From assembly GCA_010015745.1 (NCBI GenBank), contig ML978155.1:558001-622000 (forward strand): DNA of 64,000 nt, given 5' to 3'. Origin of the DNA: Setomelanomma holmii. Taxonomy: Eukaryota; Ascomycota; Dothideomycetes; Pleosporales; Phaeosphaeriaceae. Shown in pieces: positions 24,001 to 34,600 of this stretch. A program made the position numbers and the translations under genes. Under the pieces are notes generated by a model. It was not told the DNA's origin and did not search any database. It saw nothing but the letters and a program-made list of their open reading frames with translations. Positions within the stretch are counted from its first letter, which is position 1; each line of letters begins with the position of its first letter.

Positions 24001-24487
24001 CTGCGCCACATTAAAGGACTTGCAAAGACATGAGAATGAATACCACGGGAGCTTCACCCTCGAGGATGGCGAGCCAGAATACCCTGAAATGCCACCCGAG
24101 AGGGTGTCCTTCAAATGCGCCGTGTGCAACGCCGAGTTTACGCGCAACAACAATCTCAAGATCCATATGCGCAAGCACAGTGCTCCGAACGAGAAATCCT
24201 TCATCTGTTCGCGATGCGGGCAGAGCTTCGCCAGGCTCGGAGATCGCACGAGGCACGAGAGCACGAAGCATTCTAGCGCGAAGACTTTCACTTGTGGGGG
24301 CCTCTTGAAAGATGGCACCAAATGGGGCTGTGGTCGCGAGTTCGATCGAGGAGACACGTTAAGTAGGCACTGGAAAGGCGAGAAGGGCAAAATGTGCATT
24401 TCGGTGAAGAAGCAAGAAGAGGAAACAGAGAATGCTAGCACCAGCGCATCAGTTCATCCATCTAACGCATCCACCCCTGGAGCCTGA
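21042..24487 (+). CDS. NLR-like STAND protein: NACHT NTPase with C-terminal C2H2 zinc fingers
   Basis: Seven exons (21042-21311, 21367-21390, 21515-22139, 22193-22771, 22827-22947, 22995-23255, 23338-24487) give 1009 aa. The start is the ATG at 21042. Exon 2 codes only eight residues (GPMKFLLQ). Residues 1-~280 form a helical N-terminal domain typical of fungal STAND proteins (IWGPMKFLLQ is a frequent landmark). The NACHT has Walker A GIPGAGKT (~residue 305, split by an intron) and Walker B YVVVDGLDECE (~395). A winged-helix-like segment follows (MKLLTWMVCVKRPLRWHEI). Residues ~800-985 hold at least four zinc-finger units (FKCPRVNC, FFCTFAGC, FKCAVC, FICSRCGQSF) and a divergent fifth (TFTCGG...CGREFDRGDTLSRHW). 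There are no ankyrin, TPR or WD repeats. Such proteins are thought to act in fungal non-self recognition; here the fingers may be the sensor or the output. The role is inferred. Confidence 0.85.
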
Positions 24488-24964
24488 AGGTATGGTCTTC
24501 GGTATGTCGAAACTACGTTAATGTCGGTGATCCTATGCTTCGACTGTGGATCATGCTCAAGCAATTATTCTTAGTCTTATACACTTGAGCCTACTAGGTT
24601 GCATTTATGGGTGCTCTTGGTGTCCCCACACCGAGATGCCAGCCACAGGTGATGCGATACTGCCTTCATTCGGCTGAGGATTTCTGTTCTTTCCAAATTG
24701 CATCGCCGCAGAATTTTCAGAAGCAACCCACTTAACGCTTCGCATTGGCGCCCTTCGTACACCATACCATATAGAGATGGATTTTGGTGGTATCCGCTCG
24801 CAAAACATGCTCTTTATAGATATACTTTCGTCACCTTGGCAGGAAGAAACTGTCCTTGGCCGGGAGGTTTCCTGCCTCAAGTTCACTCTTGGGCAACCAA
24901 AAAGCATGCTCCTGATAGTGCTGTGAACTTTGAAGGTCAATGCAATGGCGAAAAAACATGTCGT
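24488..24964. other. Intergenic, downstream of the NACHT gene
   Basis: No protein gene seen. The right end carries the tRNA terminator. Minus-strand frames here lack support. Confidence 0.45.
24951..24956 (-). terminator. Pol III terminator of the tRNA
   Basis: A run of six A on the plus strand is TTTTTT on the tRNA's strand, eight bases past the tRNA's 3' end. This is a standard RNA polymerase III stop signal. Confidence 0.85.
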
Positions 24965-25068
24965 TGTCCCGTGCCAGACTCGAACTGGCGGCCTTGGGAT
25001 TTCTACTCTGCGAGTAGTCATACATGAATATATGAGACCCACGTGATAACCAACTACACCAACGAGAC
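24965..25068 (-). tRNA. tRNA, probably elongator tRNA-Met(CAT), with a 30-nt intron
   Basis: The minus strand folds as a tRNA. The acceptor arm GTCTCGT pairs with ACGGGAC, followed by discriminator A. The D arm is GTGTAGTTGGTTATCAC, which also fits the pol III A box. The T arm is GCCAG-TTCGAGT-CTGGC, the B box. The anticodon arm is TGGGT-CTCATAA-TCCCA after removal of an intron at about 25001-25030, one base after the anticodon, the normal eukaryotic site. The U31-U39 mismatch is also present in yeast elongator tRNA-Met, which supports CAT (25032-25034) as anticodon. The D arm itself resembles fungal tRNA-Val, so identity is less certain than tRNA status. Confidence 0.85.
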
Positions 25069-25421
25069 TTTGCAAACTAATTGATTGCGTTGGTAACGGA
25101 AATGTCGAGTTATTACATTTATATAGCAAAGTGCAAACAGCTTGAGGTGGCGTATCTGCTCCCAGTGAATAGCTTCTGTGCCAGCGCCACACTGCGGGGA
25201 CTGGGAGCTTAGCAAATGAGCTGTCACAATCAAATTGAGGCCGGGGAAGCATGCAATTTGTGTTCTCCGCCGCCGACCTCGGCGCGATACGAGCGTTTAT
25301 CGATAAGACATGCAGCTTGACGTGACTTTACGAAATTTCCAGTTGCGCCCGACTCATCCAGATTGCGGATAAATACCGCTCTTGTGCACACTTTGCAATT
25401 CGGGGACTGTACACACTTACA
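25069..25421. other. Promoter region of the ARG8 gene
   Basis: 353 bases between the divergent tRNA and ARG8 genes. No further gene seen. No clear upstream arginine attenuator-type frame was recognised. Confidence 0.45.
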
Positions 25422-26978
25422 ATGGCATTGCGAATCTCGTCCAAGCGTGTGTGCCTCGCATTGCGAGCACCCCGCTTCAATTGCATCTCTACTCGCTATG
25501 CTTCCGCAGCGGCGGCTGCAATCCATGGTTCAAGCCTACCTCAAGAAGTGAAGGATTCAATAGCTGTGAGTGTGTCCCACAGTCTACAATGGCATAATTG
25601 ACCGTGTAATAGCGTGATGCGTCTCTTCCAACACCCGATCCTCCCTCCGACTCCAAGACCGCCGGCCTTGTGAACAAGCAGCTACCGTATATGGTTCCAA
25701 CCTATGTCCGCCCGCCACCTATGTTTGAGAAGGGAGAGGGATGCTACATGTGGGATGTCGAAAACAGGAAATACTTGGACTTCACGGCTGGCATCGCTGT
25801 CAATGCACTGGGTCACTGCGACCCTGGCGTATCCGACGTGCTTGCTGCGCAGGTACGGTTTCGATCGTGGACAGGCGAGAAGCCACTTGCTCACATTCCT
25901 CCAGGCAAAGCAGCTTATGCACACGTCAAACCTCTACCACAATCCCCACACTGGTCTCCTCTCCAAGCAGCTCATTCAGCTCACGCACGCGACCGGTGGC
26001 TTCGAGAGCGCAAGCCGGACATTTATCTGCAACAGCGGTTCCGAAGCCAACGAGGCTGCAATAAAGTTCGCGCGCAAGGTGGGAAAGTCGATTTCACCGA
26101 ACAAGGACAAGTATGAGTTCGTCTCGTTCCACAACTCATTCCATGGCCGGACCATGGGAAGCCTGAGCGCGACACCGAACCCCAAATACCAGACCCCATT
26201 CTCGCCAATGGTGCCTGGCTTCAAATATGGCAAATTCAACGACGTAGACACGATTAATGACCTCGTGACCGAATCGACATGCGGTGTTATCGTGGAGCCA
26301 ATCCAGGGCGAGGGTGGCGTTAATGTTGCGACACCTGAGTTCCTCCTCGCGCTACGAAAGCGATGCACAGCAGTCGGAGCTGTCCTCATTCATGACGAGA
26401 TTCAATGCGGGTTAGGCAGGACGGGCAAGTTCTGGGCGCATGCTGGCTTTCCCAAGGAGTGCCACCCAGACATTGTCACCACCGCTAAAGCTCTTGGTAA
26501 CGGCTTCCCTATCGGCGCGACAATCGTGAACGACTTTGTATGCGACCAGATCAAGACGGGCGATCATGGCACCACATTCGGTGGTAATCCCCTAGGCAGT
26601 CGAGTTGCATCCTACATCCTTTCCCGACTATCATCTCCAGAGATTTTGGACTCTATACCGGCGAAGGAGGCGGCGTTCCGCAAGCACTTTGAGACACTGC
26701 GAAAGCGATTCCCCAACAAGATCAAGGAGATCCGAGGCAAGGGTTTGATCTTGGGCCTCCAACTTGATACTGATCCTACATCTATCATCACCGCTGCCCG
26801 CGAACGAGGCTTGCTGGTCATCTCATGCGGGACAAACACACTGAGGTTCGTGCCCCCGCTAGTCATTACAGAGTTGGAGATCGAGGAGGGCATGCATATC
26901 TTGGGGTCAGCAATGGAAAGTGTCTGGCGCAAGGGGGAAGATGTGGAGGGCACTCCTGGGCAGCAAGAGATGCAATAG
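25422..26978 (+). CDS. ARG8: Acetylornithine aminotransferase, mitochondrial
   Basis: Exons 25422-25565, 25613-25852 and 25905-26978 give 485 aa. Introns are 47 and 52 bp, both in phase 0. The enzyme moves an amino group from glutamate to N-acetylglutamate semialdehyde, the fourth step of arginine synthesis, in the mitochondrial matrix. The first ~35 residues (MALRISSKRVCLALRAPRF...) are a basic presequence. Family landmarks in order: LDFTAGIAVNALGHC, FICNSGSEANEAAIKFARK, SFHNSFHGRTMGSLSAT, EPIQGEGGVN, LIHDEIQCGLGRTGKFWAH (the Asp contacts pyridoxal phosphate), TTAKALGNGFPIGA (catalytic Lys) and HGTTFGGNPLGSRVA. Length is slightly above the yeast enzyme (423 aa), mainly from the leader and a short C-terminal tail. 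Ornithine aminotransferase is excluded by the overall pattern. Confidence 0.95.
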
Positions 26979-27497
26979 GGCATGACCTCCGCTCCAGCGT
27001 GCTGCATTTGATCATTAGCATGGCGTTTTGGAACTTTAGATTTGCATGGGATTGGACGCTTCAAAAGGTTACAACAGAATCCTTACCTATCTACTTTGAG
27101 CTCTATATGAAGAGCTGAATAGACGTTTTCCTTCAGACAAATATGCTGAAATGTGATGTTCTTCTCAACTTTTAGGTGCTTAGGTTGAGATACAGATCGT
27201 TTTTCTACATGACACAAAATTCGGTACCGATTAATATGCTCAGCATCTAGTCGCAGGCCAGTTCTTGGAATGGCAGGATGGAAGCTAATTTGGTTAGCGC
27301 GACTTTATCTCCGAGGGCCAGTGCTCCTGCTCTTTCTTGGCGGCTGCCTCCTCTACTTCGTAGTACTGCCCGACTCTCCTCATCAAACCTCAGAGATCAT
27401 CAACTTGGAACGGGTAGGTCTCTCGTAGCCTTCTGCTCTCATCACATGCAGAGTCTTGCAGTATGAGTGGGTCGACGTTGTTGGAGTCGCCGCTGCC
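26979..27497. other. Upstream region of the second SNF2 gene
   Basis: Holds the 3' end of ARG8 and the promoter of the next gene. At 27272-27415 an open frame would encode a membrane-anchored peptide (ARLYLRGPVLLLFLGGCLL) followed by a GTAGGT donor. Whether this is coding or leader is unresolved and is treated among the findings. Confidence 0.45.
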
Positions 27498-30400
27498 ATG
27501 GCGGACAGGACACTCAACATCACCAACAGCACGCCTGCGGCCGATACATCACAAGCAGCACGCAAGTCACAATGGAGACCTCAACGTTTCTTCAATATCG
27601 CAGAGTAAAGGTCTTCCAGCCAGACATCTCGCCTCGACACCAATCATATCACCGAATCCTGTACCCGCCAGCAGCAATGCATCTGACTTCCAGGATCTCC
27701 ATCGCTACATCGCGTTGGGCTGTTTGCACTGCAATGCACCTCTTCCGCCAAGTCGGGGGCCAGTGCTGGACGCTGACTGGACTGAAATGCTTGATCTACC
27801 AGATGAGGTCAAATTGATGATTGGTACTGAGGCCGCGTGCCTGCTCGATGCTCGCTGGATCCGGATATTCTCTCACCAATCGAGCTTCCACTATCAAGCA
27901 ACTCGCAGCCTCATGCGTATCTATATTTTGCCGGAGGACTGGAAGCGGCGGATGATCGATCGCAACAGTAAAAGCTTGAAGAAAGCTTTGCGAGATTTGC
28001 TTGGCTCGATCGATACATCCCCAAGTGCCTGGAATGGAGACGCTCGAGAAGGTGAGATCCAGCCTTTCGATCCTTGGGCGAGCGCCGAAAATGTCAGCCT
28101 CTATTACCTGTTCAACAAGCTTCCGTCACCAGCGCCGGATCCTGAGGAAATCAAGAGTCGGTATGCCCGGGCAGCTGTGCACGACCTCCTCCGATCTGCC
28201 GCACACTCGGAGTGGGAGGAGCATGGTGAACAGCCACTCGCAGGGCTACGAACGCGGCTGTATCCGTATCAATCACGATCCGCAAGTCTGATGATTGAGC
28301 GAGAGGCTGCACCGCAATTGCAACTTGATCCACGCCTTGAGGTACGCACTTCGCCAGACGGGAAGCAGTTCTTCTTCGGCGCACGTGAAGGGTCCTTTCT
28401 ACATGAGCCTACGTACTACGAGGCCAGCCGAGGCGGGATCCTTGCTGAGACCATGGGTCTCGGGAAAACCCTCATCTCGCTTGCTGTCATACTTACAACC
28501 AAAGGACATTATCCACAAATACCTGCAGCTTGGATGCCTCAGCCAGTCAAGCGAACTCGTGTTGGCAGCCTCTCCGATATGGCAGCTTCGGTAATTGGGC
28601 GGCGCTCTGTTCCTGCGAGAGCATTGATCGAGCAGACAGAAGCAAACAACGACGCTAATTATACGTACTTGAAAAGTGCGTTAGATCGAAATCGACCGTA
28701 CTACGACATTCCACCGGAAATGCCGCGCATGAACAGAAACACCAAGATACCTCCGCCCCGTCAGCTCGCACTATGTTCAGGCACCATCATTGTTGTACCG
28801 CGAAATCTATTGCACCAGTGGCAATCAGAGATCAAGAAGCACATCCTTCCGGGAGGGCTGAACATCCTTGTAGTTGACTCGGTCCCCAAGCGTGGCAGCA
28901 GGACCAAGCAATTGCAGCCAGGATCCGACACTATGACATTCGTGAGTGAGCTGCCAGCACCTACCGAGCTTATGAAGTTCGATGTGGTTTTGTTCACTCG
29001 CAACCGCTTCGAGCAAGAGATCCAAGATGGTGCAGACGAACAGGGACGACGTGCAGCCGCCGGCGTGAACCGTGTCTGTAATTGCCCATATATCGGTTCG
29101 AGCCGCATTCCCGATTGTAGTTGTGTGGGAAGCGGTACCGTTTATGAATCTCCACTGCTGAAACTGCACTGGCTCCGTATTATTATAGACGAAGGCCACA
29201 ACTTCTCCTCGTCAGTCTCGAATGCGGTCCTAGTCGCAAAGCAGATCCAAGCTGAGAGGCGATGGGTCGTGTCTGGAACTCCTGCAAAGAATTTGGTGGG
29301 TGTGGAGGTGGACATGCCAACACTAGATACCGACAGTATCGACCCAGCGACGGTTCGAGAGTCGACTATTGAACAGAGGAAGACGTTTAGTGCCGACGAT
29401 GTCGATGGAGCTAAAGCTACGAAGGCTCTAGGATCACTTGCATCGCATTTCCTCATGGTCCGGCCGTGGTGCGACTCTACTGCCGAAGGGAGACTAGACT
29501 GGGATGAATACGTCTACCGACACGAGCACTCGTATAAGAGGACATATTCTGGATTCTCTTCGTGCTTTCTGCGGACACTGGAGGGTTTGGTCGTCAAAAC
29601 GAGACCCGAAGACGTTGAAAAGGACATCGTCCTACCACCAATGACGCATCGAGTGGTATATCTCCAACCGTGCTGGTTCGATAAGATGACAGCGAATCTC
29701 TTCGTCCAAGTTCTCCGCGCAAACGCCGTCACAAGTGAGCGAAGCGATGTTGATTACCTATTCCACAAGAACAGTGTCAAAGCTCGGCACAGCCTCATTA
29801 AGAACTTGCGACAATCCAACTTTACATGGACAGGCTTTCGTCTCGAAGATGTGGTAAGCACGCTAGAAACGACAGCCAAGTATATTAACAAGGATGACAA
29901 GAAGTGCTCTCCGGACGATGAGTCCGCATTACTTGAGAGCTGCCAGATCATCTCACAATTGGCCACAACCGATGCCTGGATAGCGTTGAGCAAGGCGCAC
30001 GAGGTTGGCATGGCCATTGAGCATTGGCCGACACAATCAGAGCAATCATTCTCCCTTGCATATCCATTGAAGCCTGCCATGGTCGGCATTACCCAGCTGC
30101 TCGACGGCCAGATGCACGTCGACAGCAGGATACTCCTCGATAAGCCAGACGATGGTCTCGACACAGTAGGACAGGTTGCGAAGGCCAGGATTGAGGCTAT
30201 GGCAGAGGCTGAGGACGAAACCAAGAAGACCAAGGAAAAGGTTCTCAATGATTCACACCTGGAGAAAACAGGTGTTCCTTCGTCTTGCGTCGGAGGGCAA
30301 CAACCTCTCACAAGCCGCCGAGCCGCAGCACTAACAAGCAAGACGTCACCTCAGAAGACAGAAACCATCGAATCCGCGGACGCTCCTGAAGATGCAACGA

Positions 30401-31305
30401 CACCGGCGTCACCGACTCGAACAAGGAAACGCAAGCTCACTTTAGCCGAAGAGCAAGCACAATTAACGCTAGACTCGCCACTTCGGAACACTTGCGTTGT
30501 TGGAACAACTTCCGCGAAGCTCACATATCTTCTTGACAAAGTAATCCAGCACCAGGCCATGGAGAAGATCATCATATTCTACGACGGAGACAACGCAGCA
30601 TTCTATATAGCGCAATGCTTAGAAATGGTCCATATCAATCACCGCATCTATGCACGGTCACTGGACAACGTCAAACGCTCGGAGTACGTGGCTCTGTTCA
30701 ACGAAGATCCAGACGTTCGCGTTCTGTTGATTGACGTCGCTTGCGGTGCTTTGGGTTTGAACCTGAATGCGGCAAGTGTGGTTCTCATTGTGAACCCTAT
30801 CAACCGCCCAGGCATCGAAGCTCAGGCCATTAAACGAGCGCATCGCATCGGGCAGACGCGATCCGTGACGGTGGAGACACTCGTTCTGGAGAACACAATC
30901 GAACATGCAATTTTCAATCGCGCGAAGAAAATGTCGCGTAGCCAACACCTGGAGGCAAAGGAACTAGAAGATGATGCAGGCATCATTGAAATCATCCAAA
31001 GCGCGCAGATTATACCGGTGCTTCCGGAAGAGGAAGAAGGCGAAGGCATGTTTGCGAAGCTCGAAACACCGCAGCAAGTGTTTGGTCGCCCGGGTCGTCA
31101 CAAGTTTCATCGATATGGAACCATAGATGCGAAGACTGCCGAGAAGCCGAGGAAGAAGACTAAGACGGGAGCGAGCTCGAAGACTCTCAGATCGTCAAGC
31201 AAGAGCAAAGGCAAGGGCAAGGCGGAAGTTCATCCGAGCCCGACTTTAGTCAGCGACGCAACCATTGGAGATGCACCACCTGCAAACACGAACTTGTTCG
31301 GCTAA
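27498..31305 (+). CDS. SNF2-family helicase-like ATPase (large, no RING seen)
   Basis: My preferred model is 27498-27604 plus 27672-31305, 1246 aa. It starts at the well-placed ATG in GCTGCCATGGCG and removes a 67-bp intron (GTAAAG...CGCCAG). Codon use in this frame looks better than in the alternative, an unspliced start at 27463 that gives 1280 aa. Motif I is GGILAETMGLGKT. Motif II reads IIIDEGHNF, with Gly in place of the usual Ala/Glu. A Cys cluster (CNCPYIGSSRIPDCSC) lies just before motif II. The C-terminal lobe has KIIIFYDGDNAAF and IEAQAIKRAHRIGQTR, a good motif VI. A Lys/Arg-rich tail ends the protein. Likely a nuclear DNA translocase acting on chromatin or repair; substrate unknown. 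It lies 7 kb from the SNF2-RING gene but is not a close copy. Confidence 0.85.
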
Positions 31306-31689
31306 GCCAAAGTCCGACGATAGCTCTCCGTCCGAGTAGGTGGAAGAAGAGGCGACATGGCCGTATTCAAATATCACGTCTGGAACCCGATTACTATCTC
31401 TTCGCAATGCTCAACAATATGCGATGACTCTGCTCTTCACGCACCATTATCAAGACGTCTCCTCTATACGGCATCACCACGATGGAGAAGGCAGTCTCGT
31501 GGCTATAGTTTGGCTATAGAGTCCCCAGGTTACAAGTTCATCAGCATATTTGTTTCCATATTTGGAGGTTCGCTTCGCCGTCATGTACCACTAGTTCCTT
31601 CAGATCATTAGATATTTTGCATCTTCATGATATGCAGCTTCGTGATCACGTCGTAAGAATTGATTCATTCATATTCTACACTCATCTTG
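31306..31689. other. Convergent intergenic stretch
   Basis: 384 bases between the 3' ends of the SNF2 gene (+) and the App1-like gene (-). Nothing recognised. Confidence 0.5.
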
Positions 31690-34600
31690 CTACCTCCCAC
31701 TCGTACTACCATTTCCGTTGCCCTGCTTCCCTCGCCCTTTCTGCTCAGCCTCCTTGATAATCCTCTCTGCTTCTTTGATAGCATCCGTCCCAACCCTCCA
31801 ACTAATCAACCGCACCCCCTTCGCCTCCATAATCTCATCCGCCTTCGCCCACCGCTGCCGCCACAACTGCTCCCTCTTCGTCCCATACGGCTCCTGTCCG
31901 TCGCCACTCATACCCAGCGTCGACCCGGTACTCGTGCGATTGAGCCCCTGGCGCTGCACTGTTGTTGAGTACGGCTGCGATGTTTGTGCGGATGTGATTT
32001 GTGGACGGGAGTGGTAGGGGACGGCGGGTGCGTGTTGCCATGCTGAAGATGCTTTGTTGCCAACGTATGAGATTGCGCTTGAGGCGCCGTCGCGGCGGCG
32101 TGGTGGGGGCTGTGGCGGTGGGCCTCTACGATTACCGGATTCGGGGGTGTTGGAGGATGCTGGTTCGGAACCGTCGGTGGAGCGGAGGACGGGAAGTTGG
32201 TTGTAGACGGACCAGAGCTTGTCACGTGCCATGCCGGCATAGGATTGCTCGGATTGCGAGTCGCCGGAGGAGATTGAGGATGGTTTTGATGCTACAGGTG
32301 GTCTTGAGGGTGTGTCTCGGGTTGCTGAAGCTTGTTGTGAGAGTGGGCTTGGCTGTTTCGTTGAGTTTGATAGCCTACGAGGTTTGGGTGGTGGCGGTGG
32401 TCTTGACGACGACGATGCCGGAGAGCTTGCTGCGGATGTATCTCCAGATGGACTGCGAAGTCCTACTGGTTTTCGAGGTGGAGGAGGAGCCGATCTCGTG
32501 CTTGTAGTCGATGCAGTCGACATGCGGTGTGAGAGTGTGTTAGTCTTGTAGTCTGTGTTCGCTCGTCGTAGGTCTGGTGAGCTGTGTAGCTCGTCGTCCA
32601 AAGAGAGATCGATGAGATTAGGCACAGCTGCGGTCTGGCTCGAAGCACTTGAAGATGGCTTGCGAACCGGGAGTTTTGGACGTAGCTCAGGATGATCTTG
32701 GTCGACTCGTGGAAACATGGACTTCGACCGCCGCAGCTTGTCTTCGTCTGCTTCTCTTATCGAGGCTGCGATGGCCGCCTTGAGTTCTGGGTCATGTTCT
32801 TCCGATGTGGGACGCGCTCTATCAGCGCGAGCCGCATTTGCTGTGCTTCCTGTCCGATCTGGCGAAGATGATGATGATCGCCCTCCAGTCATTGATCCAA
32901 CCGAAGGATCGAAGAAGCCTCCATGCTCTGGAGTTGTGACGTCTCGAATGAAGACCGCGACAACACGTCCAGGATTCTCTAATACAAAGTCTGTGTAGAC
33001 TTCTAAGTCTGCTTCACCACTGTCTCCGATCAAGATGAAGTTTCGCTCTGGAAAGTCTCTTGCAATCTTATCGAGAGTGACCTTCTTCCTCTCTGCTACA
33101 GGCTCGAAAATGCCTTGAAGCATACCGCTGTATTGCTTCAAGTGGAAGGAGCCTGGTGGCAGTCCGGCCAATGCGAAGTAATGGGAGATGACGGGAAACA
33201 GCTGCCATGGCGAGTTCGAGACGTAGTGGAACTTTACTCCAAGGTCGGCCATTGCGCAGTACCATTCTTTGACGCCTTCGATTGTCAGGTCACTGAGATC
33301 GCGGATGAAGGCATTGCGAAAGATTTCTCGAGCACCACTACTGATGGCAGAGTGCTTGATGGTATCGTCGATGTCACTAATGACACTTATGCCTTCAGAC
33401 TCGGTGACGATGACCTCTTCGGTGGCTGACAACTTGTCTGAAGCCAGTATGCGGACATGAGTAGGCACGAAGTCCAACGCAGCTGACATACTGAAATGCC
33501 CTGCTGCGTTAGTGTATATTGTCCTTTGCTTCGAAATCTGATCGTTGTAGAAAAATATACTGATCGGTGTATTGGCCATCGGCACCGCCAGAAAATGTCG
33601 CAACCGGGTCATTAGTCGAGAGTTCGCTTCCGCAAGCTCCGATGCATTCATGTCGTCTGGGTGGTTCCACGATGCTCGCTTTTGAAGTGGGGTGTAATTG
33701 TCCTTGAGAGAACCGCGGGAGGTAGCATGCGAGAGCTGACCACCTCTTTGACTGCCCATGGTATGTACGCTGTCCCGGCTTTGAGTTCGGTACAGCTGCG
33801 TGTCATCTTCATCCTTGCGTGATGGCCTCTCGCTATAGCCACCCTTTGCGGCAACTGCGGCTTCTTTCTCGCCCTTTCGCAGAATCTGCTCGGCTTCTCT
33901 AGCCGCCAATTGCTCGTCGCGCTGCGCTTGGCGTTCCCGGTGTGCATCTCTGATGGGGTGCCCTGGACTAGGGTCGCGGCTGCTCGAGGACGAGTTCTGC
34001 CCAGCGGTACCAGCAGGCGGCGCCTGTATACCTACCAACTGTCGAGCGAGTCCAATGAAAAGCCTCTGCTTCCTCGACATCTGGCCCCTGAAAGGTGTGT
34101 ATATCCATCCGCGAACGTCGACGTCTACGACGGCATGATCATCCTCGTACTCTTCCCACTGCTTCTTCCAGAACTCGGCGTCTCCAGCACTAGTGGTGTC
34201 TCTCACATCCCGGCCTTCGCCTTCAGTTTCCTGTATGGTCCCAGGTTCGGCCTCCGGCTTCCTTCTTATGTGTTTCCTGGCATAACTCGGGAAGAGAATC
34301 ATTTCTTCCTCTCCACTGCGCACAACGGCGGCGTCAGGGAAGCCACCGGGAGCATCATCTTCGAACTTGTAGTTCTCTTCATTGGTCCTCCAGTTCGGCG
34401 CATACTGCGCAGTATATGACTGTCTCAGCTCATTTGCAGCCTTGAGGTAGCCGGCCAGCTTTCGCCGCCGCCCTCCAGATTCTCGTGGCTCGTTGCTCTC
34501 TTGATAGCTCATAGCTGCCTGATTCGTCCCTGTGATCCCTTTTGCTATGTCGCGTCGTCGTCGTCGTACTTCATTTTCGAGATAGTTGGTGCCTATAAGC

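Noticed and set aside
26979..27497. Separate small membrane-protein gene at 27272
   Set aside because: Not called as a feature because its second exon uses the same bases and phase as the preferred helicase start; kept as a finding until transcripts decide.
32001..32507. Long plus-strand frame of 168 codons
   Set aside because: It is antisense to the Pro/Ser-rich tail of the App1-like gene, whose base bias keeps the opposite strand open.
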